From Telmatactis stephensoni (taxonomy: Eukaryota; Cnidaria; Anthozoa; Actiniaria; Isophelliidae): a stretch of DNA of 64,000 bases. This document shows, in pieces, positions 12,549-24,108 of the stretch (position 1 is the stretch's first letter; each line of letters starts with the position of its first letter). The notes below the pieces were generated by a model that worked only from the letters and a program-made list of their open reading frames with translations, was not told the DNA's origin and did not search any database. A program made the translations under genes and the position numbers. The DNA lies in the NCBI GenBank assembly GCA_029948255.1, contig JALIZF010001809.1, positions 434,001-498,000 on the forward strand. The letters run 5' to 3'.

Positions 12549-15500
12549 ATGGAAAAAAGCAGCAAGAATACCATGAGTTTCCCAGATACCTTTGTGGAGA
12601 CTTTCCACGATGAAGCATCAGTTTTGAACATGAAGTATCGTTGTCTTGGCAACACAGGGCTATCTGTTTCAATGCTCAGCTTTGGTAAAAATGAACAGTC
12701 GCATCTTTTGGATCTAAAATGGGAAGCTAATTAAGTGTGTGTGTGGGGGGTGGGGGGGGTACTTTTCAGTTTCCATTTTAGTTTCCACTTTTTTCCCTTA
12801 CAGTGTCATTCCATTCTTCTTTTTTCAATTCCCTAAATTCGATTATGCACTATGTGATGGGGTTTTCACTAATGCATCTATCAATAGTTTGCCCCAGGAT
12901 TTGGGGATGGCAGACTCAGGGGAATTTGTCAATTTTGTTGATGCTCAAGTCAAATTCCCCACCTCTGGGCACCTTAAAAATGTCAAATTCTATACTTTTT
13001 CCTGTATTCTTCTTATTCTCTTGTGGTTAATTCAAGATGGCAACCATGTCAAATTCCATTCCCAGAGTATGACAGGGTTCCCAGGGGTCAGGGAAAAGTC
13101 AGGGAAAAACACAGTCAGGGAAAAGTCACTGAAAAGTCAGGGAATTCTTTATTTGGTCAGGGATATTGAGATTTTCACTTCAAGTCAGGGAAAAGACAGT
13201 GAATTTTGTATAAATAACTAAAAAATATTTCTTGTAGATGCTATTTTAAGTATAGAAAAAAACTTTCAAAGAGAAAATAAATTATTTAGAGCGTTTAACA
13301 AACTGGTCATGTTAGAACACACCGTCCAACATTTTTTATTTTTTGTCTTCTGTGGAATAGTCATACGAAAAAATGACCTGCAGGACACAGCCTAAAGGCA
13401 GCCATATTGGAAGTAATTTATTTGTCGTGTTTGTCTTGTGCAAAATAGTCAGGGAAAACTGCATTTTAGTCAGGGAAAAGTCAGTGAAAAGTCAGGGAAT
13501 TTAATATTTCAGAATGGCTGTACGCTCTATTAATTAAGTCAAATTCCCATCGATTGCCCCTACCCCCATCTGATCCTGGGGCAAACCATTGATAGGTGCA
13601 TAATCCTTGGGCTAACAAGGGGCATGGATGTAGCAAACAAGTAAACCAACTAGTTTCTCATGAATATAATAAATTATAATTATTAAAATAATTCAAATGT
13701 TTGCAAAATGTATCCCAAAGTTATATAGTCTGCTTTGCAGATTCAATTTATTTTTACGCTCTCAATTAAGAAAAAATTGTGTCTGTCAAGCAGGCTATCT
13801 AAAATGGGGATTATTATGTAATTTAGCAATGCCAACTATAAATTGCTTAATATCATGTCTTGGATGGAATTTATTTTTAATGAATTAGCTGGAAGGTTTT
13901 CAAAATAATTATTTCTGATTGAAAGCTCATTCAAGCACAGATAATAAGATTCATAGACTTTCAACACCTGATTAAAAGCAACCTATTTAACAAGGACTAG
14001 ATTATGAATTACTTTTTTCCTCATTTTAACTCTCAGGAGCATCATCTCTTGGTAGTGTTTTCCGCAAGACTGATGACTCGGAGTCAATTAAAGTTGTCCA
14101 ACATGCTATCAAATCTGGAATAAACCTTATTGATACTGCACCTTGGTATGGACATGGGAAATCAGAAAAAGTATTGGGCAAGGTACACTGTATTTAGAAT
14201 TTTATCATTAATATTGGCAGAGAAAATGGCTAAAAAGGTTCATAAAAAATATTAAATGTTTGTACAGAACATTTAAATAAATGATATAACATAATTCATA
14301 AAAATTAATTATGTTGTAGGCACTTCAGGAAATACCTAGAAATTCATACATTCTAACAACCAAGGTAATAATAATTTGGAAATACATTAACGTGACACTT
14401 ACGTCTGTATTAGGCTTGGGAAATACTTTTCATCCATCCATCCATTATTCATTCATTCATTCATTCTTTTTTTGCCATCCATTTACTTTGACTGACTGAC
14501 TGATTGATTGATTCATTCATTTAAATATTTGTTTGTTTCTGATGTTTGTTCATTTAAAATGTGCTTATATTTAAAGGTTGGTCGTTATCTACCAGACATT
14601 GACAAACAGTTTGACTTCAGTGCTGAGAGAGTAACCAGAAGTGTGGATGAAAGTTTGGAAAGGCTTGGTTTAGATTACATTGATATTATTCAGGTATTAC
14701 ACACATATTTTCTATTTCCAAGATCAACTGACAATAAATACAAGGCATTAATATTAAATGTTTTAATTAATGTTTTTTAATCAGGTGCATGATATGGAGT
14801 TTGCAGAGTCTTTAGATGTCATTATTAATGAAACTCTACCAGCATTACAAAAGGTACTGTTAAGTAAACACAATATTGATGTACACTTTACTCAGTAATT
14901 TACAACATAAGGTATATTATATTCAGAGTTACAAATTAATTAAAATGTCATGGCCAGACTCCCATCCAGTGAGACTATGCAAGGAGTGAGCACAATTTTG
15001 TAAAACTGACAGTGAAAAGAATGCATGAATTCAGGACAGCTATATATTTACAGGATGGTGAAATGTCTGATGTGGCATTCAGATACTTCATAATTTATAT
15101 TTTGTCATCAGTACACTGATACAGACAATGATGAGATTTAAATGGGACGAGATACATACAAAATGTGATAAAATTTTATTGTTAGAAGTAATACTATTAT
15201 TTTCTGTAATGTAGGTAAAAGATCAAGGGAAGGTTAAATTTATTGGACTGACTGGATATCCTTTAGAGAATTTCAGGTAATCCTCCTCATATTCCCACGA
15301 TTGTCTGTGTCATACTTTATAGTTTTATATATATGCACATACAGCCATATTATTTCTGTCTGGGTATGGGATATCATGTTCATTCCAATGATTTCATAAT
15401 TCTATTGCAGAACTGTAATAGGAAAAAGCAGTGTTCATGTTGACACTGTCCTGACCTACTGCCGATGTACCATGCATGACACTGAATTGTTAGATTATCT

Positions 15501-18237
15501 TCCTTTCTTCAAGGTAAACCATTAATATCAGGAAAAATAAGGCCCAAAACTCAAAGACTGGTAACAAGCTGTAGGTTGATCAGTCTCAACATCTTCAGTC
15601 TCATTTGAATTTATATTTGTAGACAGAACTCTAACATGTATGTACTATTAAATTCAGTTGTCTCAAACATGCCAAAAAGTAATTGTGAGGCTACTTGACC
15701 AAATATGGTAGAGGGTTCCAAATTTATTATGTGTCACTCACAAATAGACAGAGTTTTCACCTCTTAGAGTGCATTTCATATGTCTGTGAAATAAGATCAA
15801 AGTTATTTGTGCTTATTTAGTTGCTATTTAGTCACTAGCATTGAACCAGAACTTTCTTGTAATAGCAATACACTAGAGACATCAAATACACAAAAGAATT
15901 GAGACAAATGACTTTGCATAATAGCTTTTAATTACTTAATTACTTCAAATGAACCTTCATTGTTTCTTTCAATGAAGGTTCATTTGAAGTAGAGTGCTTA
16001 CAATATATCCATGAAAAACTTTGTAAGAAATTGCACAAATTTGCACAATTTTGTCACTAGACTATTTAGTGTTAAGAAATAAGCGAGCCGTGAAGGCACC
16101 TCTTGCACGTGCAAATGTACAAGAGCAACAAGTTTGCAATTGTCAGGTCTAGTACTAGGATAGACTAAGTCGTGAAGCAAGTCATGGATGCATATTTATT
16201 TAGTTACTTCCAAGAGCGTATCACTTTTGGTTAGTTTTGTTAATGTCCTTGCGTTTGACTCATCTCTTGTCTCTGTTGTCGTTGTTGTATTTTTGCTGTG
16301 TTTGACTCATTTTGTTTGGAAGAAAGCGGGATTTGTGAATAAAGCTAAGGGTGCGTTTGACTCGTTTCTTGTGTCTGTTGTCGTTATTTCAATTTTGCTG
16401 TGTTTGACTCATCTCTTGTGGGAGAAACGGCGGGATTTTTGAATAAAGCTAAGGGTGCATTTGACTCGTTTCTTGTGTCTGTTGTCGTTATTTTAATTCA
16501 GCTGTGTTTGACTCGTTTCTTGTGGAAGAAATTTGGAATTATTAAATTAAGCTAAGGATACGTTGAGACATTTCTGGTGTGTGTTGTCGTTTAACCTTAA
16601 TTTAGCTGTGTTTGACTAGTACTCGTTTCTTGTGGGAGAAAGCGGGAATTATTAATAAAGTTAAGGGTGCGTTGAGACATTTCTGGTGTGTGTTGTCGTT
16701 TAACCTTAATTTAGCTGTGTTTGACTAGTACTCGTTTCTTGTGGGAGAAAGCGGGAATTATTAATAAAGTTAAGGGTGCGTTGAGCCATTTCTGGTGTCT
16801 GTTGTCATGACTTACATTTAGCTGTGTTTGACTCGTTTCTTTTGGGAGAAACGGCGGGATTTTATGAATAAAGCTAAGGGTGCGTTGAGCCGTTTTTGAT
16901 GTTTATTGTCGTTCTTACAATTTATAGTCTGTGTGCACGTGCTTTTCATGCTTCACTTTTTCTAAGTTTTGTAATTTGTACTAAATTGCACAATTTTGTT
17001 TGCAACGTTTTTCACGGATATATGGTAAGCACTCTAATAAAGTAATTAAAAGCTATTATGCAAAGTCATTTGTCTCAATTCTCTTGTGTATTTGATGTCT
17101 CCAGTGTATTGCTATTATAAGAAAGTTCTGGTTCAATGGTAGTAACTAAATAACAACTAAATAGCAACTAAATAGGCACAAATAACTTGATCTTATTTCA
17201 CAGACATATGAAATGCACTCTATGTTGGAGAACTCTATCTACATCTGTATTTATATTTGTGACTACTGTCTTCCATTTGTGTTGGATTTTGACAAAATTA
17301 ATACATGGTAGCCTGTCAACCTTTATTCCCAGCCAAGAAATTTGTCTGACACAGCATATATTAATTATGCAAACAGTGGTAATTAAGTAAGTGATTAATT
17401 TTTTAGGAGCATGGTGTAGGTGTTATCAATGCATCACCAATCTCCATGGGACTTCTATCACAACGTGGTCCACCATCATGGCATCCAGCTACCAAAGAAA
17501 CCAGAGATAAGTGCAAAGAAGCTGCTGATTATTGTCAAGTGAGTAAATCAGTATTTTAATGTTGTGCCCAGTTTTAGAATGTCTGTGTTTTAGCACTTGG
17601 TAATACTGTTTTCAGAGCAAAGATGTGGACATCTCTAAACTAGCCATGCATTTTACCCTCAACATTGAATCCATCCCTACCACATTAGTCAGTACTGCAA
17701 GTATAGAAAACCTGAAGAAAAACATTGCTGCAGTCAATGAGGAACTTTCAGCAAAAGAACAAGATGTTCTTGATCACATTGTAAACAAGTAAGTAGCTCA
17801 TATAAAGTTAAAAGTTTGTTGACTGCAGTCAAAGGCATTACTGAAGGCTCCTCTTTCAAAGCTTCTACCACAAGGGTGCTTCTTATAATCCTTATAATCC
17901 TGAGTTTGCACTTAACTTAGTGTCTGCACAAATGACATACATACACTTTAATATTGATGAACTGCTCATCAGTTGTACTTGTTCATGTCTTATTGTACCT
18001 GAGAAATTGTGATTGGCATGACTGCAAAATTTGCAATTTACTGAACCAGACTTTATTTCTAAATATTATTAATAGTGCTATATACTCAACTGTTTTATTT
18101 ACAGCAGCCAAACAATACCATGCAATAAATTTTTGTGCATTTTCTTCAACAGTATATTCAAGCCACGTGGCAATATGTCATGGGAAGGCATTGAAGTTGC
18201 TGCTTATAGAGAGAAACTGAAAGCTCTAAAAAGTTGA
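12549..18237 (+). CDS. L-galactose dehydrogenase-like aldo-keto reductase
   Basis: NAD(P)-dependent aldo-keto reductase, close in sequence to plant L-galactose dehydrogenase; the substrate in animals is not established. Ten exons join in phase: 12549-12684, 14037-14182, 14320-14364, 14577-14693, 14785-14853, 15215-15276, 15411-15513, 17407-17538, 17616-17788 and 18153-18237, giving 355 residues. Landmarks: MKYRCLGNTGLSVSMLSFGA (N-terminal beta hairpin and strand 1), NLIDTAPWYGHGKSEKVLG, ILTTKVGRY, ERLGLDYIDIIQVHD, KFIGLTGYPLENF, GVGVINASPISMGLL and a C-terminal SWEGIEVAAYR. By position the catalytic tetrad is Asp78, Tyr83, Lys109 and His150, all present. The frame is open upstream of 12549 to 12411; Met at 12549 or 12573 are both possible starts. 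Intron 1 (12685-14036) and intron 7 (15514-17406) carry mobile elements. A poly(A) signal AATAAA lies at 18945. Confidence 0.93.
12873..13600. mobile_element. inverted-repeat element in intron 1 of the aldo-keto reductase
   Basis: The left end has CATCTATCAATAGTTTGCCC and the right end the inverted GGGGCAAACCATTGATAGGT. Secondary inverted segments (TCAAATTCCC) lie inside. It surrounds a separate repeat block at about 13076-13500. Confidence 0.7.
13076..13500. repeat. GTCAGGGAAAA repeat block
   Basis: The motif AGTCAGGGAAAA and close variants (AGTCAGTGAAAAG) recur about ten times in clusters at both ends of the block. This looks like an element with short internal repeats nested in the unit at 12873-13600. 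Confidence 0.7.
14430..14520. repeat. CATT/GATT tetranucleotide microsatellite
   Basis: Short imperfect runs of CATC, CATT and GATT lie in the intron just before aldo-keto reductase exon 4. Confidence 0.8.
15941..15991. repeat. perfect 22-bp stem hairpin
   Basis: The stem TACTTCAAATGAACCTTCAT(TG) and its exact inverse flank a 7-nt loop, TTTCTTT. It is a small secondary insertion or fold within the left arm of the foldback element. Confidence 0.9.
16236..16912. repeat. six-copy tandem core of the foldback element (102-108 bp unit)
   Basis: The marker GCTGTGTTTGACT occurs at 16295, 16397, 16501, 16605, 16713 and 16820. Each unit also carries TTCTTGTGGGAGAAA, GAATAAAGCTAAGGGTGCGTT and TGTCTGTTGTCGTT. 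ORF 16188-16442 is an artefact of it. Confidence 0.9.
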
Positions 18238-19495
18238 GAGAAATCTTAACAATCATAGTTACTTAATGTTTAAATTTTGGATATGCAAAGGTTTCCCATG
18301 CTTTCTAAGGTTGAGAATAATCCATGACACCTTTGTAAACTTGTAACTGAGCTTAGCAACACAAGACCAACTACTTCCCAATTAAATCCCTGCCTTGACT
18401 ACTTACTGACACCTTGCCAACCATCTAGTAACACCTCGCCAACTATGTACTGATCCCTTACCAAATCACTACAACCACTTCCTGGCACCTCACCAACCAC
18501 TTCCTGACACCTTAATTACCAACCACTAAACAAGACCTTACCAACCACTCATCAACACCCTACCAATCACTTCCTGATACCTTACCAACCACTTCCTGGC
18601 ACCTTGCCAACTACTTCCTGGCACCTTGCCAACCACTTCTGGACACCTTACCAACCACTTCCGGGCACCTTACCAACCACTTCCTGACACCTTAACATCC
18701 ACACCCTGACACCTTTCCAATCATTTACTGATACCTTACCAACCACTTACTGATACCTTTCTAACCACTTACTGACACCTTACCGACCATTTACTAACAC
18801 CTTTCCAACCACTAACTGACACCTTACCAACATTCACTGATGTCCATTACATTTAAAAACCAAGGAATTAGCTAAAAGCAAAATCATACAACATATAGTT
18901 CCTTTTTTATTACAAATTTTTCCATGTTAAACAAAACCTATCAAAATAAAAGCATAAATTTTGCTTATAAATATGACAAAATCTGACAATTTCAATATAA
19001 ATAGACAGTATAAATTATTGTAATCAAGACTAATTCCTTATAAAATTTTTAAAGATTTCTATCAGAGTGGTTGACACCAAATGACTGGTATGCTACAATA
19101 AAGATTGATTTACAGCGCTTATTTTAAAATTTTGTAGACAAAAATAATAACAATATGACTGTGGCTGGACATTATTTTAAATAATACTATGTACAAGAAA
19201 TATGTCAACTTCTACTACCACTTAAGACACCCATCTGTTAAAGAACACTGAGTCTTGCCCATGCACTAATGAAGTCTGCTGTGTCACCGACTCTGTCCTC
19301 TCCAAACGGGTAGCTGTTACTGCTCCACCATTTTACTTTGGCCAAAATAATTTGGGCCTCCAATTTGAAATATTAATAATAATATTGCAATACTGACTGA
19401 AGTTGATACATTTTTCAATCCAAACATTATTACTCGGTAATGATTGAGATGAGCTGCAAGAAAATTTTAATTGTACACATGTACTTCAAGATGTG
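18238..19495. other. shared 3' region of two convergent genes
   Basis: Besides the minisatellite, it has AATAAA on the plus strand at 18945 (aldo-keto reductase) and on the minus strand at 18905-18910 (unnamed gene). The two 3' UTRs may therefore overlap. No further coding sequence was seen. Confidence 0.5.
18402..18836. repeat. minisatellite, about 21-22 bp unit
   Basis: About 20 imperfect copies of a unit near ACTTCCTGACACCTTACCAACC lie between the aldo-keto reductase stop codon and its candidate poly(A) signal at 18945. It is therefore probably inside the 3' UTR. Confidence 0.9.
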
Positions 19496-21903
19496 TTATA
19501 TTCGTGTACTCTCATCCATGGAGTGCCCTGTCACAGCAATCCAGTCCACTGTCTTGTTGTCCTGTATGTCTGGTCTTATTATAGGCTCAAGTTTGTCTCT
19601 TTCGGGGCACCATGGTAACTGTTTTTCTATTCTTTTCATCAAGGCACTGTGTGCAGAGCATCCTTTCCTATAGGCCTATAAGAGAAGGATTCAAAGATGT
19701 TATTTTAATGAATGGGTTCTGGGGGGAGATGTGCAGACACCCTGTTATCATGGATTCCTAATACCGTTAAATACAGCACCCATACCTCTGTTATAAAAAA
19801 ACCTGACCACTTTTTGAACACTAAAACCCAGCCCTTAGGACACCCTTGAAAAGGATCGTCAACTGTGTGACTGTTATATATATATACTATCATTGTTTGG
19901 CCACATACTGGGCATGAGGTAGTTGAGGTATAATAATTGCTAAGTTTGAATCTCATTACCCAGGAAATCACCTCTATAAAACTTTCTTGTCAATAATATT
20001 ATTGGATACCAGAAACTCATAAGGGGGTTTTCAACTCCTTATGAGTTTCTGTGGATGCTTAATTATTGCTAAGTTTGAATCTCATAATTTACCCAGGAAG
20101 TCACCTCAGTCTATAAAACTTTCTTGTCAATAATATTATTGGATGCCAGAAACTCATAAGGGGGTTTTCAACCCCTTATGAGTTTCTGTGGATGCTTAAT
20201 TTCTGAAAAGTTCAGGCTGAGTCCCAAAGAATGCATTTTTGTCTTACCCCAAAGTGAGCTACATAAAGTGTATACGTACCCCTGTTGGTAGAATTAGACT
20301 GACATCCCAGTCTGGATCAGGAGGTCTGTATGTAATCAATTGTTTGCGATAACCATCAGTTTTCATTGAATGGAGATCTTTATAGGCTACATGACATAAA
20401 ATAAAGAAGAAAAATCATTATCAAAGTAGGAATTCTAAGTTTTTTTGTGTCTGCAAACTGAATAATTTTCTTGGAATGTAACGCAGTGGCAGAATTTTAA
20501 ATTTTATTCTGACAGTTTTCAGAGGATTTTAATTGTTCAAAGGAATGTGGGAGAAAAAGAATTGAAAGACAATCATGAACGAGAAAGTTTTCAGTAGTTT
20601 AGCCTAAAGTAAGCTGAATTACTAAGAGGGAAAAGAAATGGGAGCAATGTTCTGAGAAGCAAGTTTCTGAATGAAACTTGAAAAGTTGTAATGGAAAAGT
20701 GGATGGAAATGGAATCTCCATTTTGCAGCTTCCATAAGATTTTTAGGAAAGAAATTTCAATAGATCAAATTGCATAGAGTGCTAAAACATATACTCACAT
20801 TCACAGAGTACCCTGAGGCCTTTTGATTTGGCTATCAGTCCTTGTGGATCACGAGTGTAGGATGTTTTAAAATCTGGAACTCCGTACTTTTTGATAAGCT
20901 AGAAATAGCAAATGTCACAGATTAATATCAAAATAACTTTCAAATATACGATAAATGATTTTAATCTTGACATGTTTTGGCATCCTTATGCCATCATCAG
21001 AAGAATGAATTGTCCAGGTTAAACACATGAAAACCTTCTTTAAACCATAAACTTTATGTCTAGATTTAGTTTATGTTATATACCACTTCCTTTCTTTTCT
21101 GTTATTTGATTAGTTATTAGCTTATCTAAAAACTTCATTATTGTATTATATTACCTGTCAATCAATTGTAACCATTAGTTTATATAGCATTTATAACGAA
21201 CTTTGTATTCATTCTTCTGATGATGGCATAAGGATGCCGAAACATGTCAAGATTAAAATCATTTATCGTATATTTGAAAGTTATTTTGTCTCTGGTGCTA
21301 CTAAGAAACTTTGAGATTAATATCAATTAGATAATCATTATCTCGTAACATGTTGGAATTATTTATTAATTTTTTACAATTACTTACAGCTGTAAAATCA
21401 TCTGGCCGAAACGCATGTGGTTGAGGGTTCGTGTAGGGTCCAGGGTAGAATTTTCCGTCTTTGACAAACATAAGCTTCGCTTTGTAGGAATCTGGAATAT
21501 CAAATCTGGTCAAGAATGGATCCAACTCGGATTTGGGTTCTTGTAAAATCTTAGGAAGGGGAATGCGCTCGAATTTAATGTTATCCTTTCTTTTGGTTGC
21601 TTGTTGCCTCCTCCATTCATCTTCATCATAATTCGGTATCATTGACTCCTTGGCGTTTCGTTTCTTGGGTTTTGGTTGATACAACTGAAGTCGAAAGTCA
21701 GGTGGCTGGATATCCCATGCGGTTGATACTCCGAGCTGTCGCTGTGCGCGATCCTTGTCAAGTTTTCTCTTTGACTCTAAAAAGCAGTCACTACGAGATC
21801 TAATAAGATTTTGTGTAGCATCAAACTGGATTTGACGTCTAAAGTTGAAGGGTGAATCTGGAGTAGAAGTGGAAGCGCTTTCAAGTTTTGGACGTGGAGG
21901 CAT
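19496..21903 (-). CDS. conserved-looking 300-residue protein, function not recognised
   Basis: Four exons join in phase: 21388-21903, 20799-20898, 20280-20386 and 19496-19675 (stop TAA at 19496-19498). The start is Met at 21903 (MPPRPKLES). The protein is basic and proline-rich, with no signal peptide or membrane segment and no coiled coil. Notable segments: STAWDIQPPDFRLQLYQPKP, DIPDSYKAKLMFVKDGKFYP, GPYTNPQPHAFRPDDF, YRPPDPDWDVSLILPTG and C-terminal DWIAVTGHSMDEST. The many short aromatic/proline motifs and the lack of a fold-like core resemble ciliary or sperm microtubule-inner proteins, for example the TEPP/SPMIP type. That resemblance is impression only, so no symbol is given. Introns 1 and 3 carry repeats, described separately. 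Confidence 0.85.
19939..20200. repeat. two-copy tandem duplication, each copy with a perfect hairpin
   Basis: The 129-bp unit begins GCTAAGTTTGAATCTCA at 19939 and again at 20068. Each copy contains a hairpin with stem CAGAAACTCATAAGGGG, loop GTTTTCAA and the inverse stem (one mismatch in copy 1). It lies in intron 3 of the unnamed minus-strand gene. Confidence 0.9.
20936..21283. mobile_element. inverted-repeat element with hammerhead-like core (Penelope-type remnant)
   Basis: Arms of about 72 bp (20936-21009 and 21213-21283) are inverse of each other. Each carries a CTGATGA / GGCAT..ATGCC / GAAAC / ATGTC arrangement. The interior is AT-rich with no ORF. The motif arrangement is known from the terminal repeats of Penelope-like retroelements. 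It lies in intron 1 of the unnamed minus-strand gene. Confidence 0.7.
21213..21252 (+). ncRNA. candidate hammerhead ribozyme motif
   Basis: In order: TCTT (stem I), CTGATGA at 21217-21223, one extra T, stem II GGCAT-AAGG-ATGCC, GAAA at 21239-21242, self-complementary ACATGT (stem III, suited to a dimeric fold), cleavage C at 21248, then AAGA closing stem I. All core bases are present. The extra T after CTGATGA is non-canonical. The mirror copy on the minus strand has AAAA instead of GAAA and should be inactive. Confidence 0.5.
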
Positions 21904-22832
21904 GACTAGAATCCTGAATAAAATTGTCGGTCGTTATAAAGTCAGCCGGTGAAGTTGTCACCCTCTATAAAATACCACCACCTTCTTTATCTTTTCATCG
22001 TCAATGTATCTTTCTGCCAGACGTCTAGTTTCTTTTTAAAGGGGGAAATCGAGGAAGAAATTAGAGCCAAGAGTTCTAACAGGATCAAATAATTTGCAAC
22101 ACTGTTTAGCGTACTTGTGATTGCCATGACAACAGCACATGCAGTGACCCGTGTAACATGACTATTCATACACCGGCTGTCTGCTAAATGACTTAAACAG
22201 CTGATAAAAGTGACACAAAGAGGGGTATAAAATAAGTAAATATAACTGACGAATCCAGGGATTGAAAAGAAAAAGAAATTCAAGAAAGTCGACATTTTGA
22301 AACTACTAGTGTTGCAAGGAAATGTTACAAAGATTAGGATTAGTGAACCTTTACAGCAGCGCGGTAATGCCAGCTAGAAGTTGGAATTAAACAAAACAAA
22401 ACAAAAACTAATTTAACTTCGTTGGCTTTATTTGTTTTATATATATATACATAATGAACCATCAACGAATAAATCTCATAAATATAACTTTATTCGAAGT
22501 ACAATCTTTTGAATCTAAGAGGTCATTACGAAGAATAAAGGAAAATAAGTCCAGACTTGCATTTTTCCTGATTTTGTATCATGAATAAAAGTAAGAATTT
22601 TTAAAAATAGAGAATTTATATATATCGTCCAACTAATAATACTGCTATATGAGTAATTTCAGAGTTATCTTTTATATCTCATTTTCAGTGATCACTCCAT
22701 TCAACTTCGACCCTCATCGCAAACCGGTTCTCAATTCATGTGCCGAGTGCCGAATGTATTCACAGTAAAACTCCGCTATTTTGAACTCGCAAGAGACGGT
22801 AAGCGTTATTGGAATAGCGGGGGGTTTGCTAT

Positions 22833-22988
22833 CAGTAGCGGATCCAGGATTTTTACAAGGGGGGTTCCATTTTTTAAAGCCAGCTCTGTATAACACTCTA
22901 TTCTTTGGTCGATGTTTGACAAAAAATGGCTTAAAACCGTCAAGGGGGGTTCCGTGGAACCCATGGAACCCCCCTGGATCCGCCACTG
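22833..22988. mobile_element. MITE with CAGTAGCGGATCCAGG termini (hAT-like)
   Basis: The left CAGTAGCGGATCCAGG matches the inverted right CCTGGATCCGCCACTG. The interior has GGGGTTCC blocks and an AAAATGGCTTAAAA segment. The CAG...CTG ends are hAT-like. I could not identify a convincing target duplication. Confidence 0.75.
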
Positions 22989-23222
22989 ATAGTCATTGAC
23001 TGATCAAGTTATCTGCCAAAGGAAGCGGAGGGTTAATTTTTGAGTTCAAAATAGAGTTGTACTGTAATGTACAATCTAAATTCGGTTGGGCACATGTGGA
23101 GTCATTAAAAACATCACACTAAACTTGAGTAAAACCATAAACATAAACATAAACATCTAGTGTTGTGTTATACCGACTAGAACCCCGCCAACTCGAACTC
23201 TCTTACCTCAAAAACTCGACTA

Positions 23223-23371
23223 TCTCGAACACAAGCCCATTTCTCTTGAGTCATTTTTCAGTCAGTTACTATCATTTATCTCGAACCCCCGTTATCTCGA
23301 ACACAAGCCCATTTCTCTTGAGTCATTTTTCAGTCAGTTACTATCATTTATCTCGAACCCCCGTTATCTCG
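23223..23371. repeat. two-copy 72-bp tandem repeat
   Basis: TCTCGAACACAAGCCC recurs with a 72-bp spacing, followed by the same TCTTGAGTCATTTTTCAG stretch. ORF 23165-23383 is an artefact of it. Confidence 0.85.
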
Positions 23372-23485
23372 AACAATATTTAGCTTCCCCTGGGAATCTG
23401 AGTTAGCGGGGTCCTACTGTATTATATTCAGAATCACTGGTCTTGAAAGACTTGACAATCAGGTAAACGTTCTGTATGTTGATCA

Positions 23486-23595
23486 GGGCCCAGTTGTTCG
23501 ATAGGCGATTAAAGCTAATCTAGGATTAAATCTTCAGAAAACCATTCATTTCAATCTAGGATTAACACTAATCGCCTTTCGAATAACCGACCCCA
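23486..23595. repeat. GGTTGTTCGAA-family element, copy
   Basis: It starts GGGCCCAGTTGTTCGATAGG, has internal AATCTAGGATTAA twice, and ends with inverted CCTTTCGAATAACCGACCCC. Confidence 0.75.
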
Positions 23596-23891
23596 GATGT
23601 GTCTGTTCTTGTATTTCCCCCTCTGCCACTCCCCCTAGCTGTTATGGTCAAACTTTGAATTAAAACATTCATAAATTAATGAAAATCGTAAAATTACGAC
23701 GTTAAAAATATTCTCACGTAAATGATTTTAAACACAAACATTCCACTACCCTGAGTTCCAGAGTATTTCAGGGTAAAAAATCCCCTGTGGCACCCAGGGT
23801 AAAATTCCACAGAATTATTAAATAATAATTAAATAGTCGATTTGGTAGTTATCATTCTTGGGTTATCTGAATAGTAAATGAGGAAGTAAAT

Positions 23892-24108
23892 AGAGCACAT
23901 TTCGTATCGACTATGAAAAAGGTACGTACTCTGTTGTTCTGTGCCGTGTCTCACCGTTCTTATTCGTCAACCCTACTAACAATGATTTATCCAAGATTAA
24001 GTGATACTTCGCTTGTGGGTACGTTTGTTACCTGTTGTCTTATCCCATCAGAAGGCTTAGACACGGCACAACACAATACGGACGGCTTTTTTATACGAAA
24101 TATGCTCT
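23892..24108. mobile_element. diverged, longer AGAGYAGATTTCGTATGA-family MITE
   Basis: The ends are AGAGCACATTTCGTAT and inverted ATACGAAATATGCTCT. An inner inverted GTGCCGTGTC / GACACGGCAC pair mirrors the shorter copies. It is about 217 bp. Confidence 0.6.

Larger units (their letters stand above)
15766..17222. mobile_element. foldback (long terminal inverted repeat) element in intron 7
   Basis: Arms of roughly 250-300 bp face each other. The left arm begins AGAGTGCATTTCATATGTCT at 15766 and is mirrored at the right end near 17222. Both arms share TTGAACCAGAACTTTCTT, CAAATGACTTTGCATAATAG and GGATATATGGTAAGC-type segments. The left arm carries an extra 22-bp perfect hairpin. The core is a tandem repeat (see 16236-16912). 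No transposase was found, so it is non-autonomous. Confidence 0.85.
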
